Below, in pieces: positions 5,600 to 6,762 of a stretch of 6,762 bases of DNA. The translations under genes were made by a program, and so were the position numbers. Source of the stretch: Gammaproteobacteria bacterium UBA7310 (GTDB taxonomy: Bacteria > Pseudomonadota > Gammaproteobacteria > Pseudomonadales > Ketobacteraceae); NCBI GenBank assembly GCA_002471665.1, contig DKQK01000002.1:100298-107059 (forward strand). Direction: 5' to 3'. Under the pieces are notes generated by a model, which searched no databases, was not told where the DNA came from, and saw only the letters and a program-made list of their open reading frames with translations. The first letter of the stretch is position 1; the number at the start of each line of letters is the position of its first letter.

Positions 5600-6762
5600 A
5601 TGCCGAATGATTCCAAAGACCAGATGCTGCTCATGGCCCAGATGATGGCCGACTCCGACTCGCCCAATGTGAGAGCACGCCTGGACAGCTACCTGCCACT
5701 GATATTCATTGTGGTGGTGGGCATCATCATCTCTGGAATTGCCTTGTATTCTGCAAAACTATGGGAAGATCACGTGGAAAGCAACATCAACAAAACCAGT
5801 GAGCTGGCCTATATCAACGAGGTCAATCGAAACCTGTTCAATATGCGCCAGAATACCAATGCCATGGCGGGCATGGTGGCCGCATCGAACTATATAAGCC
5901 AGGAAGAGTTCAGTGAATACGCAGACTGGCTACTTAGAAATCAGCTCACTACGCAGTTCATTACCCTATTACACTATAAGAATCAGAATTATCTGGAACC
6001 CCCCAGAGCCGATGATTCCAGACTCCTGATCAACCACATCAATGAGTTCATTAAAAATAACAGACATGATCCGGGGTTTGGCCCAACCAAAGAGGCGTTC
6101 TTCATCCTCAAGATCAACGACGGCGCGAAAAGCTTTATCGTGCACACGTTACTCTTTGATAATTCCAATCTGGATCAACCTCTGATCCTGGCATCCGCAA
6201 CCCGGGTGCAGACCCTGACCGAAGGCATTCACGATGATCTTCCCCTGCTGATCCATATTAAAGACGTCTTCGGCAATGAAATAAAAAAGTCGTTCTTCGG
6301 CGGTGAAAATGATCCAACCCTACATGCGATTCAACATATCTATCAAGATCTCGAAATTGAACTAGCTATTCCCAATTCCATATCGGTGTTACAAAGCGCC
6401 ATTTACCTGAAGTGGATACTGATTCTGTTCAGCATCGCTTTTACCCTGACCCTCTGCATACAGTTCATACTGGCCCAAAGATCCATGAAGGAGCTGGCCA
6501 ATCTGGCGGTACAAAGAGCCAACGCCCTCACCGCCATCAACAGTGACCTGACCGACGAAATATTCAGCCGCATTGAGTTTCAGTCGGAATTACTGGATAA
6601 AAACCAGGAAATACAATCCATCAACTCACAACTGGAAGAGGCCCAGAATCAGCTTATTCAACAGGAGAAGCTGGCGTCTTTGGGGCAACTGGCAGCGGGC
6701 GTGGCACACGAGATCAACAACCCGGTTGGATTCATCAATTCCAATCTGACCATGCTGGCAAA
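5600..6762 (+). CDS. Membrane sensor histidine kinase with CHASE-like periplasmic domain (3' partial)
   Basis: The frame from ATG 5600 stays open to the window end, giving 387 residues of an incomplete protein. In order: a short cytoplasmic N-terminus (1-32); a first membrane segment (about 33-52, YLPLIFIVVVGIIISG); a periplasmic sensor (about 53-270); a second membrane segment (about 271-293); a long coiled coil (about 295-355); and a HisKA dimerisation region with the H-box GVAHEINNPVGF, where His370 is the expected phosphorylation site. The part of the sensor around MAGMVAASNYISQEEF resembles CHASE domains, known as extracytoplasmic ligand sensors; this is by eye and the ligand is unknown. 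The ATP-binding domain and any later receiver or Hpt domain lie outside the window. The gene starts two bases after the HD-GYP-like gene and is the natural phosphate donor for the two receivers. Seven of its 12 arginine codons are AGA, unlike hyuA. Confidence 0.92.
   Translation, partial: MPNDSKDQMLLMAQMMADSDSPNVRARLDSYLPLIFIVVVGIIISGIALYSAKLWEDHVESNINKTSELAYINEVNRNLFNMRQNTNAMAGMVAASNYISQEEFSEYADWLLRNQLTTQFITLLHYKNQNYLEPPRADDSRLLINHINEFIKNNRHDPGFGPTKEAFFILKINDGAKSFIVHTLLFDNSNLDQPLILASATRVQTLTEGIHDDLPLLIHIKDVFGNEIKKSFFGGENDPTLHAIQHIYQDLEIELAIPNSISVLQSAIYLKWILILFSIAFTLTLCIQFILAQRSMKELANLAVQRANALTAINSDLTDEIFSRIEFQSELLDKNQEIQSINSQLEEAQNQLIQQEKLASLGQLAAGVAHEINNPVGFINSNLTMLA

Noticed and set aside
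5709..5897. Short plus-strand frame inside the kinase gene (62 codons).
   Set aside because: It lies in another frame of the kinase, whose own frame encodes two membrane segments and the H-box.

Overview
The window reads as ordinary coding chromosome from a Gram-negative bacterium, most likely a free-living (perhaps marine) gammaproteobacterium. The evidence is family-level only: a HyuA-type hydantoinase/oxoprolinase subunit, a Sec-exported protein with Ig-like and fibronectin III modules, and a dense operon of two-component and HDOD/HD-GYP signalling proteins. No genus can be named. All supported genes lie on the + strand. I saw no tRNA, rRNA, CRISPR array, insertion sequence or phage gene.

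Layout: (1) 1-1590, the 3' three quarters of a hyuA-like gene, cut by the window start. (2) 1591-1780, a 190-base AT-richer gap. (3) 1781-2752, an exported protein with a signal peptide, two 90-residue Ig/cadherin-like repeats and a C-terminal FN3-like domain. (4) 2753-2882, a 130-base gap holding a perfect 12-bp inverted repeat and a possible -10 box. (5) 2883-6762, four tightly packed signalling genes: receiver-coiled coil-PAS protein, stand-alone HDOD protein, receiver plus degenerate HD-GYP protein, and a membrane histidine kinase with a CHASE-like periplasmic sensor, cut by the window end.

The last four genes have junctions of 4-bp overlap, 8-bp overlap and a 2-base gap, so they are almost certainly one operon. 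The inferred model is that the kinase senses a signal outside the inner membrane through its CHASE-like domain, autophosphorylates on His370 and passes phosphate to one or both receivers (Asp54 of the first gene, Asp53 of the third). None of the three complete proteins has a DNA-binding domain. The outputs (PAS, HDOD, and an HD-GYP domain that lost its HD and HH metal ligands) suggest protein-protein or ligand-binding control rather than direct transcription control or c-di-GMP hydrolysis. This operon is the most interesting part of the window. Its individual domains are known families; the specific combination with an apparently dead HD-GYP is what deserves a closer look.

The hyuA-like gene and the exported FN3 protein have no evident functional link to the signalling operon.
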